Shown here one piece after another: positions 16,921 to 24,985 of a stretch of DNA of 64,000 bases. The position numbers and the translations under genes are program-made. Below the pieces are notes generated by a model. The model worked only from the letters and a program-made list of their open reading frames with translations, was not told the DNA's origin and made no database searches. This DNA comes from Acerihabitans sp047324305 (GTDB taxonomy: Bacteria > Pseudomonadota > Gammaproteobacteria > Enterobacterales > Enterobacteriaceae): assembly GCF_047324305.1 (NCBI RefSeq), contig NZ_CP178740.1, forward strand, positions 5,394,001 through 5,458,000, written 5' to 3'. Position 1 is the first letter of the stretch; each line of letters starts with the position of its first letter.

Positions 16921-17781
16921 ATGAAAACACTTTTTCCGCTTCACCTGCTGTTGGCGGCCGTTCTGCTGCCGTTTATTTCCCCGGTGGCCAGCGCGGACGC
17001 GACGCTGGGTAAAATCAAGGATCGTGGGAAAATAGTGGTGGGGGTGGACGGCGCCAGCCCGCCGTTCGGCTTTCTGGATCCCGCGACCAACCAGACCGGC
17101 GGTTTTCAAACCGAGCTTAGCCGCAATATTGCCAACCGCTTGGGAGTCGAGCTGGAGGTGGTGCCGGTTACCGCCTCTACGCGAGTTCAATTCCTGCAGT
17201 CCGGCAAAGTCGACCTGCTGATTGCCAATATCCAGTGGACCCAGGAGCGCAGCGAGTCGCTAAGTTATGCCCCTACACCCTATAATCTGGTCGGCGGCGC
17301 GGCGCTGGTGCGTAAAGAAAGCGGTATTTCCAAGTGGGAAGATCTTAAAGGCAAAGTGGCCTGTGTCTCCCAGGGCAGTAACTTTGCCAAGCCACTGGAG
17401 GAATACGGCGCCATTGTCAAAGGGCTGCGCGGCATTCCCGAATCGCTGCTGGCGCTGAAAGGTGGCACCTGTGTCGCCTCGGTACATATCTCACCGGCCA
17501 TGCATCAGGTACTGGTGGGCGATAGCGCGGCGGAATGGGCCGATTACCAGATCGCGACGAAAGATCAATTGATCCCTTCCCCTACGGTTATCTGGACCCG
17601 GCGCGGAGAAAAAGACACCCGCAACTTTGTGGACAGCGTGATCCGTGACTGGCACAAGACCGGCTTATTAGTGGATTTCGCCCACAAATACGGTGTCCCA
17701 GACGAGTATTTTACCGATGCCCACCAAAAAGCCCTGCGCGGAGAATTCGACGCAGCACCGGCTGAACCGGCGGATAAATAA
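16921..17781 (+). CDS. Family 3 amino-acid-type binding protein, second of a tandem pair
   Basis: 286 residues, with a signal peptide of about 24 residues ending near ASADA, and the SBP_bac_3 pattern GVDGASPPFGFLDP, VTASTRVQFLQSGKVDLLIA and KWEDLKGKVACVSQGS. It keeps the PPFGF ligand-pocket element that the first paralogue has changed to GGDFGSV, so the two probably differ in ligand. It lies 37 bases after the first copy, and the permease ATG follows its stop after one base. Confidence 0.93.
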   Translation: MKTLFPLHLLLAAVLLPFISPVASADATLGKIKDRGKIVVGVDGASPPFGFLDPATNQTGGFQTELSRNIANRLGVELEVVPVTASTRVQFLQSGKVDLLIANIQWTQERSESLSYAPTPYNLVGGAALVRKESGISKWEDLKGKVACVSQGSNFAKPLEEYGAIVKGLRGIPESLLALKGGTCVASVHISPAMHQVLVGDSAAEWADYQIATKDQLIPSPTVIWTRRGEKDTRNFVDSVIRDWHKTGLLVDFAHKYGVPDEYFTDAHQKALRGEFDAAPAEPADK

Positions 17782-17782
17782 T

Positions 17783-18565
17783 ATGGGCGAGACAGCGGTT
17801 ATCGGCGCAGCGGGGGTGTCTGCGGTGATCCAGTCGTTTCTTGCCTGGCTGGTGGCTTGTTTCAGACCATTGGGCCTGAATTATGCTTTTGTGCTCGATC
17901 CCATCGACCGGCAGGCTTTTATCGCCGGTACATGGGTCTCGCTTAAATTATGCCTGTTGACCATTCCGATCAGTTTGCTTATCGGCGTCCTGATCGCGGC
18001 GGCCATGACGCGCAAATCCCGCTGGATTGTCGCTCCGGTCAGCGCCTTCGTGGAATTTACCCGCAATACCCCTGCGCTGGTGCAACTTTACTGCGCATTT
18101 CTGGTGCTGAATATGCTGATCGGCCAAAAAATAGCGGGCGGCGCCAGCCCCATCACCCCGCTGATGTGGGTGGTGCTGGTGGTGGCGGTTCACAAAGCGG
18201 TATTCCATGCTGAAGCCCTGCGCGCCGGCATCGAAGCGGTTTCGCCGATTACCCTGGAAGCGTCGCGTTCACTGGCGTTCACCCCCCGCCAGACCTTCTG
18301 GTATGTCCAGTTGCCGCTGGCGGCGCGTTTCGCCCTGCCCTCGCTTATCAATAATCTGGTCGATCTGGTAAAAATGACCGCGATTGCATCGGCTATCGCG
18401 GTGGGCGATGTCACCTATGCGTCAATTATGATTTGGTCCCAGCGCGACAACGTACTTGAGCTGCTGTTGCTGATTCTTATCTGGTTCGGATTGTTGACCT
18501 GGATGGTCAGCGCCGTCGGTCACTGGCTGGAACATCGCCTGAGGATGCCCGGATATGGACAATGA
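17783..18565 (+). CDS. Amino-acid ABC transporter permease
   Basis: 260 residues from the ATG at 17783; an upstream in-frame extension overlaps the previous gene and is not used. About five helices are visible, with the contact loop in ALRAGIEAVSPITLEASRSL and the HisM-type ending. It forms the membrane channel with the next gene product. The last eleven bases overlap the second permease gene. Confidence 0.92.
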   Translation: MGETAVIGAAGVSAVIQSFLAWLVACFRPLGLNYAFVLDPIDRQAFIAGTWVSLKLCLLTIPISLLIGVLIAAAMTRKSRWIVAPVSAFVEFTRNTPALVQLYCAFLVLNMLIGQKIAGGASPITPLMWVVLVVAVHKAVFHAEALRAGIEAVSPITLEASRSLAFTPRQTFWYVQLPLAARFALPSLINNLVDLVKMTAIASAIAVGDVTYASIMIWSQRDNVLELLLLILIWFGLLTWMVSAVGHWLEHRLRMPGYGQ

Positions 18566-19376
18566 CGTCTCCCTGAAATTGCATGCTGCGAATTCCGGCC
18601 GCCGCGAAATTGTCTCGGCGGTCTGTTCCGACCCCTGGTTTATCGCCTTGCTGATGCTGTTGGCGCTGAATCTGTTTTGGCTGCTTAGCGGCACTGCGCC
18701 GCCAAGCATCAGGTTGCTATGGCACTGGCTGCCGGCGCTGTTGAGCGGAATGTGGACCAATATTGAAATCAGTATTGTTTCCATGGGGCTTGGCACTGCG
18801 GCCGGCCTGATATTCGGCGCGCTGTCTTTGTCGCCTTCGCGGCTGCTGTGCCGCCTGGTGCGGGGATATGTACAGGTATTCCGCAACGCGCCGGTGCTGG
18901 TATTGATCTATTTCACCACCTACGTTTTTCCTTTTGAATTTACTTTATTTCACTGGTACCTGCCCTTTCCGGACTGGTTAAAAGTCGTTATCGGGCTGGG
19001 ATTATCCGCCAGCGCCATCATTGCCGAAATTTTCCGCGGCGCCATACAGTCCATTCCCAGCGCACAGTGGGAGGCTGCGCAGTCGCTGGCCTTCCGGCGC
19101 GGGCAAATTTTTCGTTATGTCATACTGCCCCAGTGCGTGCGACGCATGTTGCCGCCCTGGATGAACCTGTATGCCGGCATCACCATGAGCACATCCCTGG
19201 CCTCTCTGGTGGGGGTCCACGACCTGGTCGACATGGCCAGCATCGCCAGTAATACCGTAGCGCGAACTAACTTCACCGTTTTGGTCTATTTCACCCTGTT
19301 ACTGTTCTTTTTCATCTATTGCTACCCTATTGCCCGTTTGACGAGGCTAAAGGAAAAACGACATGCGCGATCCTGA
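18555..19376 (+). CDS. Amino-acid ABC transporter permease
   Basis: 273 residues; a longer N-terminus (about 45 residues before the conserved GMWTNIEISIVSMGLG) carries an extra hydrophobic segment, so it has six helices. The ATPase contact loop is IFRGAIQSIPSAQWEAAQSL. It overlaps both neighbours (11 and 14 bases), typical of tightly coupled ABC operons. Confidence 0.92.
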   Translation: MDNDVSLKLHAANSGRREIVSAVCSDPWFIALLMLLALNLFWLLSGTAPPSIRLLWHWLPALLSGMWTNIEISIVSMGLGTAAGLIFGALSLSPSRLLCRLVRGYVQVFRNAPVLVLIYFTTYVFPFEFTLFHWYLPFPDWLKVVIGLGLSASAIIAEIFRGAIQSIPSAQWEAAQSLAFRRGQIFRYVILPQCVRRMLPPWMNLYAGITMSTSLASLVGVHDLVDMASIASNTVARTNFTVLVYFTLLLFFFIYCYPIARLTRLKEKRHARS

Positions 19377-20181
19377 TACCCGCTCCTCACTTATACGCAG
19401 CGGTGCGGACAAACCTCTGGTGCGGCTTAATAATGTCCATCTTTCATTCGATGATAATGAGGTACTCAAAGGCATCGATGTTTCCGTCCGTAAAGGCCAG
19501 TCGGTATCGATCATCGGCCCCTCGGGATCGGGGAAATCGACCATTCTGCGCAGCATTACCGGGCTATTGCGGCCACAAAAGGGCGAGATAGAGGTCTGCG
19601 GCATTCCGGTTCATACCCTGCGGTCGGAAAAGGAATTTGTCGAGCTGCGTCAGCGTGTAGGTTTTGTTTTTCAACAGTACAACCTGTTTCCTCACCTGAG
19701 CGTACTGGAGAATCTGGTGATCTCCCCCATCAAAGTGCTGGGCGTATCGCGCCAGGAAGCGACGGAACGGGCGTTCGGGCTATTGCGCAAAGTCCATATG
19801 GAGCATAAGGAGACCGCCTATCCGGGGGAACTCTCCGGCGGCCAGCAGCAGCGGGTGGCGATTGCCCGTGCGCTCGCCATGCAGCCTGAACTGATTTTAT
19901 TCGACGAAGTGACCTCCGCGCTCGACCCGGAAATGGTCGGAGAAGTTCTGAACGTGATCCGCAATCTGGTCCGGGACGGCATAACCTGCGTGCTGGTGAC
20001 GCACGAAATGCGGTTTGCCGAGGAGGTCAGCGATATCCTCTATTTTACCGAAGCGGGGCACATCATCGAATCCGGCAATCCCGAACGGATTTTCAGGCAG
20101 CCTCGTAACGAACGTACCCGGATTTTCCTGCGGCGCGCCCTGGGTGAAACATCGGGGTCGCGGGCGGCGGCGAACATGTGA
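19363..20181 (+). CDS. Amino-acid ABC transporter ATP-binding protein
   Basis: 272 residues with Walker A GPSGSGKST, Q-loop FVFQQYNLF, signature LSGGQQQR, Walker B ELILFDEVTSALDPE (Val in place of the usual Pro after Glu) and VTHEMRF. An N-terminal tail of about 20 residues precedes the domain. It is the last gene of the plus-strand operon that starts with DUF1847. No clear terminator follows; degenerate DNA begins directly after it. Confidence 0.95.
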   Translation: MRDPDTRSSLIRSGADKPLVRLNNVHLSFDDNEVLKGIDVSVRKGQSVSIIGPSGSGKSTILRSITGLLRPQKGEIEVCGIPVHTLRSEKEFVELRQRVGFVFQQYNLFPHLSVLENLVISPIKVLGVSRQEATERAFGLLRKVHMEHKETAYPGELSGGQQQRVAIARALAMQPELILFDEVTSALDPEMVGEVLNVIRNLVRDGITCVLVTHEMRFAEEVSDILYFTEAGHIIESGNPERIFRQPRNERTRIFLRRALGETSGSRAAANM

Positions 20182-20229
20182 CCTAATAGGGCGAACACAA
20201 CCGGCTTGAGATTAATAGGGGTGATATCC

Positions 20230-20455
20230 CTAACGCGCAGGGCGCGCTAATTTCAGCGGTCCTTCGATCATATCCAGCACACCGTGTGCGGCGGGAAATG
20301 CTTCGGCAAGGGATGCCATGCGGGGTTTAACAGCATCAAGATAACGCTAACCTGCCTGGGTCTGGTTCAGTTTGCGGGTGGTGCGGTGGAACTAGCAGAT
20401 CCCTAAGTTTTTTTCCTACTGCAAACGCACCGCTACGGATGCAGAACGGTTTCCC
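20230..20455 (-). pseudogene. LysR-type regulator remnant (helix-turn-helix end and linker)
   Basis: Read on the minus strand in one frame, the DNA gives SVAVRLQ-stop-EKNLGIC-stop-FHRTTRKLN, then QTQAG-stop-RYLDAVKPRM, then MIEGPLKLARPAR-stop. This is the second half of a LysR winged helix (normally RLQQLEKNLGIRLFHRTTR) plus linker helix and the first strand of the effector domain. Three internal TAG codons and the loss of about 200 C-terminal residues make it non-functional. It may have regulated the short-chain dehydrogenase whose remains lie nearby. Confidence 0.7.
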
Positions 20456-20570
20456 TGACGCTTATGCCGGCCTGGCGCAGAGTGTTTTCGCCGAATGGTC
20501 GCAATCGTCGGGCGCTGGACGTGGCGGAAGCCGTATGGGGGGCAGCAAACGACCCTGCATATCATTTAAA
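20440..20570 (+). pseudogene. Possible short-chain dehydrogenase C-terminal scrap
   Basis: The frame beginning at 20464 reads MPAWRRVFSPNGRNRRALDV and continues AEAVWGAANDPAYHLKV, which resembles the C-terminal helix region of SDR enzymes where an AeAI-x-AatDP element precedes the last strand. Beyond about 20570 the frame loses all likeness. It overlaps the LysR scrap on the other strand, showing that a deletion joined the two. Weak call from pattern only. Confidence 0.3.
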
Positions 20571-21190
20571 AGTGGTATGGCAAGGCATAAAGATAAGACG
20601 CTTCAGGTATGGTCTGATGAAATACGGTATCAAAAAACGACAATATTTTTATAGGCCAATGGCGAAAAAAATCGCGACGCCGCCTTGATGCCGTGCAAAA
20701 CCTCATCATTTATTACCCAGATTGGGTAAACTGTTCCCCATCGTGCACGATGCGGTGGCCAATGGCTCTCGATTGGTCAGAAAGCGCACGCTGCGGCGAC
20801 AGGATAGTCTCGACGATGAACAGCAATGCTTCACTGGGAGCGCTGCCTGAGCTCAATGCCGCTTCCTATTTTTCCCCCGCGATTTTCCGTTGGTTCCGGG
20901 GGTCAGGAAGATGAAAATTCGCAGCTAAGCCCGAAGGGTGTTCCCGACTGCTGTCAGCATCAATAATGGCGAATTCTAATGAAAAGCTGCCGCAGTTTAA
21001 AACCGGTACTCGTTGGATAGACAGAACCTCACCTGCTTCTCCGTAGAATAATTGACAGCTTCTTATAGCCGGCAATATCGGAGAATGCCTTCATTGAGGC
21101 ATGTCGTATCCCGACATCATGCACAGCCTCGCTGATGACAGCGATAAAAAGACCTTAAGTTACCCTGAGCGATATGCTTTACGATTAGCA
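20570..21190. other. Degenerate non-coding DNA
   Basis: About 620 bases in which every frame is short and closed. Codon-like patches suggest former genes on both strands, but I cannot name any. It separates the LysR/SDR scraps from a better-preserved SDR remnant. Confidence 0.45.
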
Positions 21191-21520
21191 TCACCGGTAT
21201 TCTCAAGATGTTTAAGTATCGCTTCCCCGCTGGCTAGCGTCCGCAGCTTATACCGCGTACCGCGAGCTGGGAGGGAAAGAGATAACAAAGGATAACCGTG
21301 AATGGGATAGCTCCGGGACTAATCGCGGACACAAGATTTTTCTGTGACCCACTTCCGCCAGAGCGGATGCGCAGCATTGCCGAAGAAACTTCATTAGGTC
21401 GTGCTGGAGAACCTGATGAAATTGCAGCAACAGTTTCGTATCTGGCTTCTTACGAAGCCACTTTCATCACTGGGGTAACAATAGCGGTAAATAGAGGGCT
21501 GAGTCCTGTTGCTCAATTCT
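21190..21520 (+). pseudogene. Short-chain dehydrogenase/reductase remnant (C-terminal half, frameshifted)
   Basis: One frame carries LSIASPLASVRS, the catalytic Ser strand region, and a second continues AYTAYRELGGKEITKDNR, where Y-x-x-x-K would be expected but the Lys is lost. A third frame (from 21298) reads VNGIAPGLIADTRFF, then LGRAGEPDEIAATVSYLAS and FITGVTIAVNRG, the classic C-terminal part of FabG-like SDR proteins. At least two frameshifts and the missing Rossmann half show a dead gene. Confidence 0.75.
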
Positions 21521-21597
21521 GGGGATTTAAAAGCGTCGTTTTGATCTTCCAGAATGCAGGTTCGCCTCATTGCCCCCATGGTCTCGACTGAACTTAC

Positions 21598-21840
21598 TGA
21601 ACTTAAGTGACGTACGGAACTCACGAAGAAGCTGTACTGACTCATGCTCCTTATGGTAATCGCTCTGCTGAGAGATGAGGGCAAGGAGATTATCTGCTCC
21701 TTTATCAGCCTTCTGGAGCCAGTCAACAAATTCATGGTGGCACAACTCGTAGAAAGACGATAAGCCTTGACCCCATCCAACAGTTTGCGGGCCGGCTTTT
21801 CGAGATCGTCCAACCGGAGTACATATTCCCGTTTTTACTT
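21598..21840 (-). other. Degenerate minus-strand reading frames of unknown origin
   Basis: Two overlapping minus-strand frames look like one protein broken by a frameshift: DDLEKPARKLLDGVKAY in one frame and HHEFVDWLQKADKGADNLL followed by ISQQSDYHKEHESVQLL in the other. The amphipathic, codon-like pattern suggests a real former gene, perhaps plasmid or phage derived, but I do not recognise it. It sits between an SDR remnant and an IS6-like fragment. Confidence 0.3.
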
Positions 21841-22035
21841 CCTAACTTAGGCGCTGCAGTATGACCACTCAGGCAAAAAAAATCAGATTTAGCGATTTCC
21901 ACGAATGTGTCGCGCATTGGGTTCGGGGACTTTATCGACAGTATAGAGACGTCATACGGAATAGGCGTCTCGGGCTCGGAAATATCGAGGAAACGCACAC
22001 CAATGGGCCTCGTCGCGGTGAGGAGGCATGGCCTA

Positions 22036-22180
22036 ACCGGTATTGCAAATACGGCATCAGCCACCGCGAACTGCAGGGGATGCTGGCCAATCACGGTGTC
22101 TACGTAGATCACACCACGATTTACCTCTGGGTTCAGCGCTATGCGTCTGAGCCTGAAAAACGGCTGCGTTAGTACTGTCG
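22036..22180 (+). pseudogene. IS6-family (IS26-like) transposase fragment
   Basis: The frame reads YCKYGISHRELQGMLANHG followed by VDHTTIYLWVQRYA and PEKRLR-stop-YW. This matches the N-terminal helix-turn-helix region of IS26-type transposases, where the normal text is KRLRWYW; here the Trp codon has become TAG. Nothing of the catalytic DDE domain follows, and the upstream 35 or so residues are unrelated. It is a short relic next to the intact MFS gene. Confidence 0.8.
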
Positions 22181-22245
22181 AAATCCCTCTGACCTTAGGT
22201 TGTTTTTCAGAAACTTGGTATTTGTAATGTGCGAATATGAAGCAT

Positions 22246-23454
22246 CTATGGCATGCGTGGTGTGCGGAATTCGGTTGCGAAGACGCCCAATATGACCACT
22301 ACCATAGTGGTTCCTACGAGGGAGGTAGCCAACCAGCCACCGAGATAATAGGTAGCTGATCCCAATGCTGATCCCATTGCACCGCAAAGGAATATGACAG
22401 TCATGTATGCTGCGTTCAGGCGACCGCGCGCCTCTGAATCGAGGCTCTGGATGGTGCGCTGGCCGAACACCTGATTCGCCTGCGTTGACGCATCGAGTAT
22501 AATCGCGGCGACCACCAGAATCAGCAGTGATCCTGCAGCTTGTCCCCACCCACTGATGAGCAGCGCAATGGCGGCGCACAACAATACCAGCCCAGTACCG
22601 GATCTTGAACCGCCACGATCGGCCACCATGCCAGCCAGCGGTGTCGAAAGCGCGCCGGCCGCTCCCGCCAGCGCGAAGGCGGAAATACCCATCTGTCCCA
22701 TGCCAAAGCGGACATGCAGCATCAGCGGACCGGCGGTCCAGAACATGTTGAAAACCGCGAACAGCGTACCCTGATAGGCTGCGCGGCGCTGCAGAGGACG
22801 CGACGTGGTTAGAAGGCCTAGCATGGATCGGAGCGTTGCAACATAGCCTCGGCTGGGTCGGGGCCGCCATCGTGGCAAGGCCCGAGCCAAAAGTAATAAC
22901 GTGCCGAGCATCACGACGGCTGAAAAGATAAATATTGCTCTCCATCCCCAATGGGCCGTAAGAAAACTTGCTAATGGGCGGGACAGCATGATGCCCACCA
23001 CCAAACCGCCCATTATGTTGCCAATGACCTGGCCGCGCTTCGTCGCCGGCGAAAGTTGCACGGCAAGTGGAACCAGGATCTGGCTGCCCACGGTGCACAT
23101 GCCAAGCGCAAGGGATGTGATGAGGAGGCCAGGAGCACTGCTGCTGGCCACGCCGAAAAGGCTAAGTATAGTGCCGGTTGTAGTGATCAAAACGAGCCGG
23201 CGGTTTTCCACCAGATCGGCCACACAGACTAGAAAGAAGAGCCCGATCCCGTAACCGAGTTGAGTCGTGGTGACAATCAGCCCGGCCAGGCTCGCGGGCA
23301 ACTGTAGGCTGGCTGCGATGGGCCCCGCAATCGATTGAGAGTAATAAACATTAGCCGTTGTGGCACCGCAGGCAAGGGCGAATAGTAAGACCGTGGCTTT
23401 TGATAGCTGCTTTGTCTGCACGGCGGCAGGTAGCAGGTTAGGTCGAGTCGTCAT
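22246..23454 (-). CDS. MFS transporter (drug/metabolite exporter type)
   Basis: 402 residues with about twelve transmembrane helices. The N-terminal half shows the family A-like loop VADLVENRRLVL after helix 2 and the ATKRGQVIGNIMGGLVVGIMLS stretch in helices 4-5; the second half repeats the pattern with GMVADRGGSR. It belongs to the YnfM/AraJ-like drug:proton antiporter group. It is divergent from a truncated LysR gene that would have been its usual regulator, with about 260 bases between them. The Shine-Dalgarno GGGAGG lies unusually far (about 15 bases) from the ATG. Confidence 0.88.
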   Translation of the reverse strand: MTTRPNLLPAAVQTKQLSKATVLLFALACGATTANVYYSQSIAGPIAASLQLPASLAGLIVTTTQLGYGIGLFFLVCVADLVENRRLVLITTTGTILSLFGVASSSAPGLLITSLALGMCTVGSQILVPLAVQLSPATKRGQVIGNIMGGLVVGIMLSRPLASFLTAHWGWRAIFIFSAVVMLGTLLLLARALPRWRPRPSRGYVATLRSMLGLLTTSRPLQRRAAYQGTLFAVFNMFWTAGPLMLHVRFGMGQMGISAFALAGAAGALSTPLAGMVADRGGSRSGTGLVLLCAAIALLISGWGQAAGSLLILVVAAIILDASTQANQVFGQRTIQSLDSEARGRLNAAYMTVIFLCGAMGSALGSATYYLGGWLATSLVGTTMVVVILGVFATEFRTPRMP

Positions 23455-23696
23455 TATCTGCTTATTTGCCTCCCACTACGACTGAAAACGTACTATCAGT
23501 GAAGTCCATAGAGTTGTTCCCGAGAGGCTCACCGAAGTTCGACGGCACAATTGCCCCATGCATGCGTGGTAACTACGCGCGCGTCTGAGGATGCATTACC
23601 GCCCTTCCCATCACAGCAAACAGTATAAACCTTGCGGAATATATTGATAATTGGTTAAATAACGAAAATATATTTCAGGAATTCCGAAGAACATTA

Positions 23697-24217
23697 GCGA
23701 ACCTGCAGCTTTACCTGATGATTATTGAAAAGGGCGGCCTGTCGGCGGCGGGCCGGGAATTCGGACTTTCGCCAGCTTCAGTTTCAGAGCGCCTTGCCAT
23801 ATTGGAGTCATACTACGGTGCGACCTTGCTCACACGAACGACCCGTTCTTTCAGTCTTACCGATGAAGGAAGAGTCCTAGCCGAAGGCGCACGGCGTCTG
23901 CTCGCCGAGGCGGAGGAACTGGAGAGCCGAATCAAATCAGGGACGCAAAAACTATCAGGCCACGTTAGACTGACCGCGCCCGTCGATCTGGGACAGACTC
24001 GTATCGTGCCCATTCTCGACCGCTTTCTCGAAGAACATCCCCATGTCACCATCGACCTCAGTTTGACCGACAGCTTCGTGGATCTGGTGAGCCAGGGAAT
24101 TGATTTCGCAGTCCGATACGGCACATTTGCCGACAACACGCTGATAGCCCGCCCCATTGGCGAGAATCGGCGTTTGATCTGCGGAGCGCCAGATTATTTG
24201 CAGCGTAAGGGCATCCC
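23697..24217 (+). pseudogene. LysR-type regulator truncated after the first effector sub-domain
   Basis: The frame carries LYLMIIEKGGLSAAGREFG and SPASVSERLAILE (helix-turn-helix), RTTRSFSLTDEGR, the linker helix and effector strands GHVRLTAPVDLGQTRIVPIL and SQGIDFAVRYG, up to GAPDYLQRKG. There the likeness to LysR stops and MFS-like sequence begins. Sequence upstream of the first ATG (23718) still fits the family (LANLQLY) but has no start codon, so the true start seems lost too. It once stood divergent to the MFS exporter gene. Confidence 0.82.
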
Positions 24218-24498
24218 CCCTATGTCAGTTGTCGCCTTATTTTTCATGGGGTTTATCGTTTGGTGGACTTCCAACGATCTTTCAGTCCGCAACTGCTCAA
24301 GTCTCAGGAAATGATGCCGAACTCGCTACGGCAATGTTGACAACAATCTACAACATCGGAATTTTTGGCGGCAGCGCAATTGGAGGTTTTCTTATCAGCG
24401 TATTTGGAGTCGACAGTCTTGCGGTGTTCTCACTGCTTGCGGTACTTGGTGCGCTGATCGTAGTGTGGAAAGGCGCCCGCCACGCCTTTCCCAGGTAA
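24215..24498 (+). pseudogene. MFS transporter C-terminal fragment with a frameshift
   Basis: After the LysR break the DNA encodes MSVVALFFMGF in one frame and then, shifted by one, FGGLPTIFQSATAQVSG, TAMLTTIYNIGIFGGSAIGG and SLAVFSLLAVLGALIVVW up to a stop. These are the last three or so helices of an MFS protein of the arabinose-efflux type. The frameshift near 24255 and the lost N-terminal part make it inactive. It is a different protein from the intact MFS at 22-23 kb. Confidence 0.75.
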
Positions 24499-24985
24499 TC
24501 AAGATGCCATATCACGCTTTTTTATGTGAACCTTGCGCAAGCTATCTATCAATTGTATGCCTTTTCAGCCAATAACGTAGCCAATTTATTGTCGGTTAGG
24601 TATTGATACCCGGCTACGTCAACACATCCCAATGTATAATGTTATCAACAACGCTATGCTGCAGAGGTTGACGCAAGCTGACAGCTATCTGAGGATTGTT
24701 CAACAGCAGGCGGCGCTATTGGTGCAACAGCGTATCCTGCATCCTGGCTATTAAAAAATGCTCTCGTGCAAGGATAATGCCACCGCTCAATTGTAGGGGG
24801 CCTTTATGCGCTGTACTTACTGCATTCGCGACAAAGGAGAACTAAAACCCCGTGGGATAATGAGCGGGCCGGCGATGTCCACCCCACTCGCCGCTTACCC
24901 GCCTTGTATCCGCATAACATGATTTGGCCATGCGAGCGGCTTTTAGCCGCTGGACGTACGGCATCGGTAATGCCAATCCACTTGG
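24499..24985. other. About 490 bases without a recognisable gene
   Basis: Short frames only. A patch around 24660-24750 reads MLQRLTQADSYLRIVQQQAA before closing, which looks like an old coding piece, but I cannot assign it. No promoter for the leftward amidase operon is expected here because that operon ends at 24986. Confidence 0.4.

Noticed and set aside
22169..23098. A 309-codon minus-strand frame overlapping the MFS gene in another frame
   Set aside because: The overlapping frame codes for a full twelve-helix transporter; this one is Arg/His/Ser-rich without a domain pattern.
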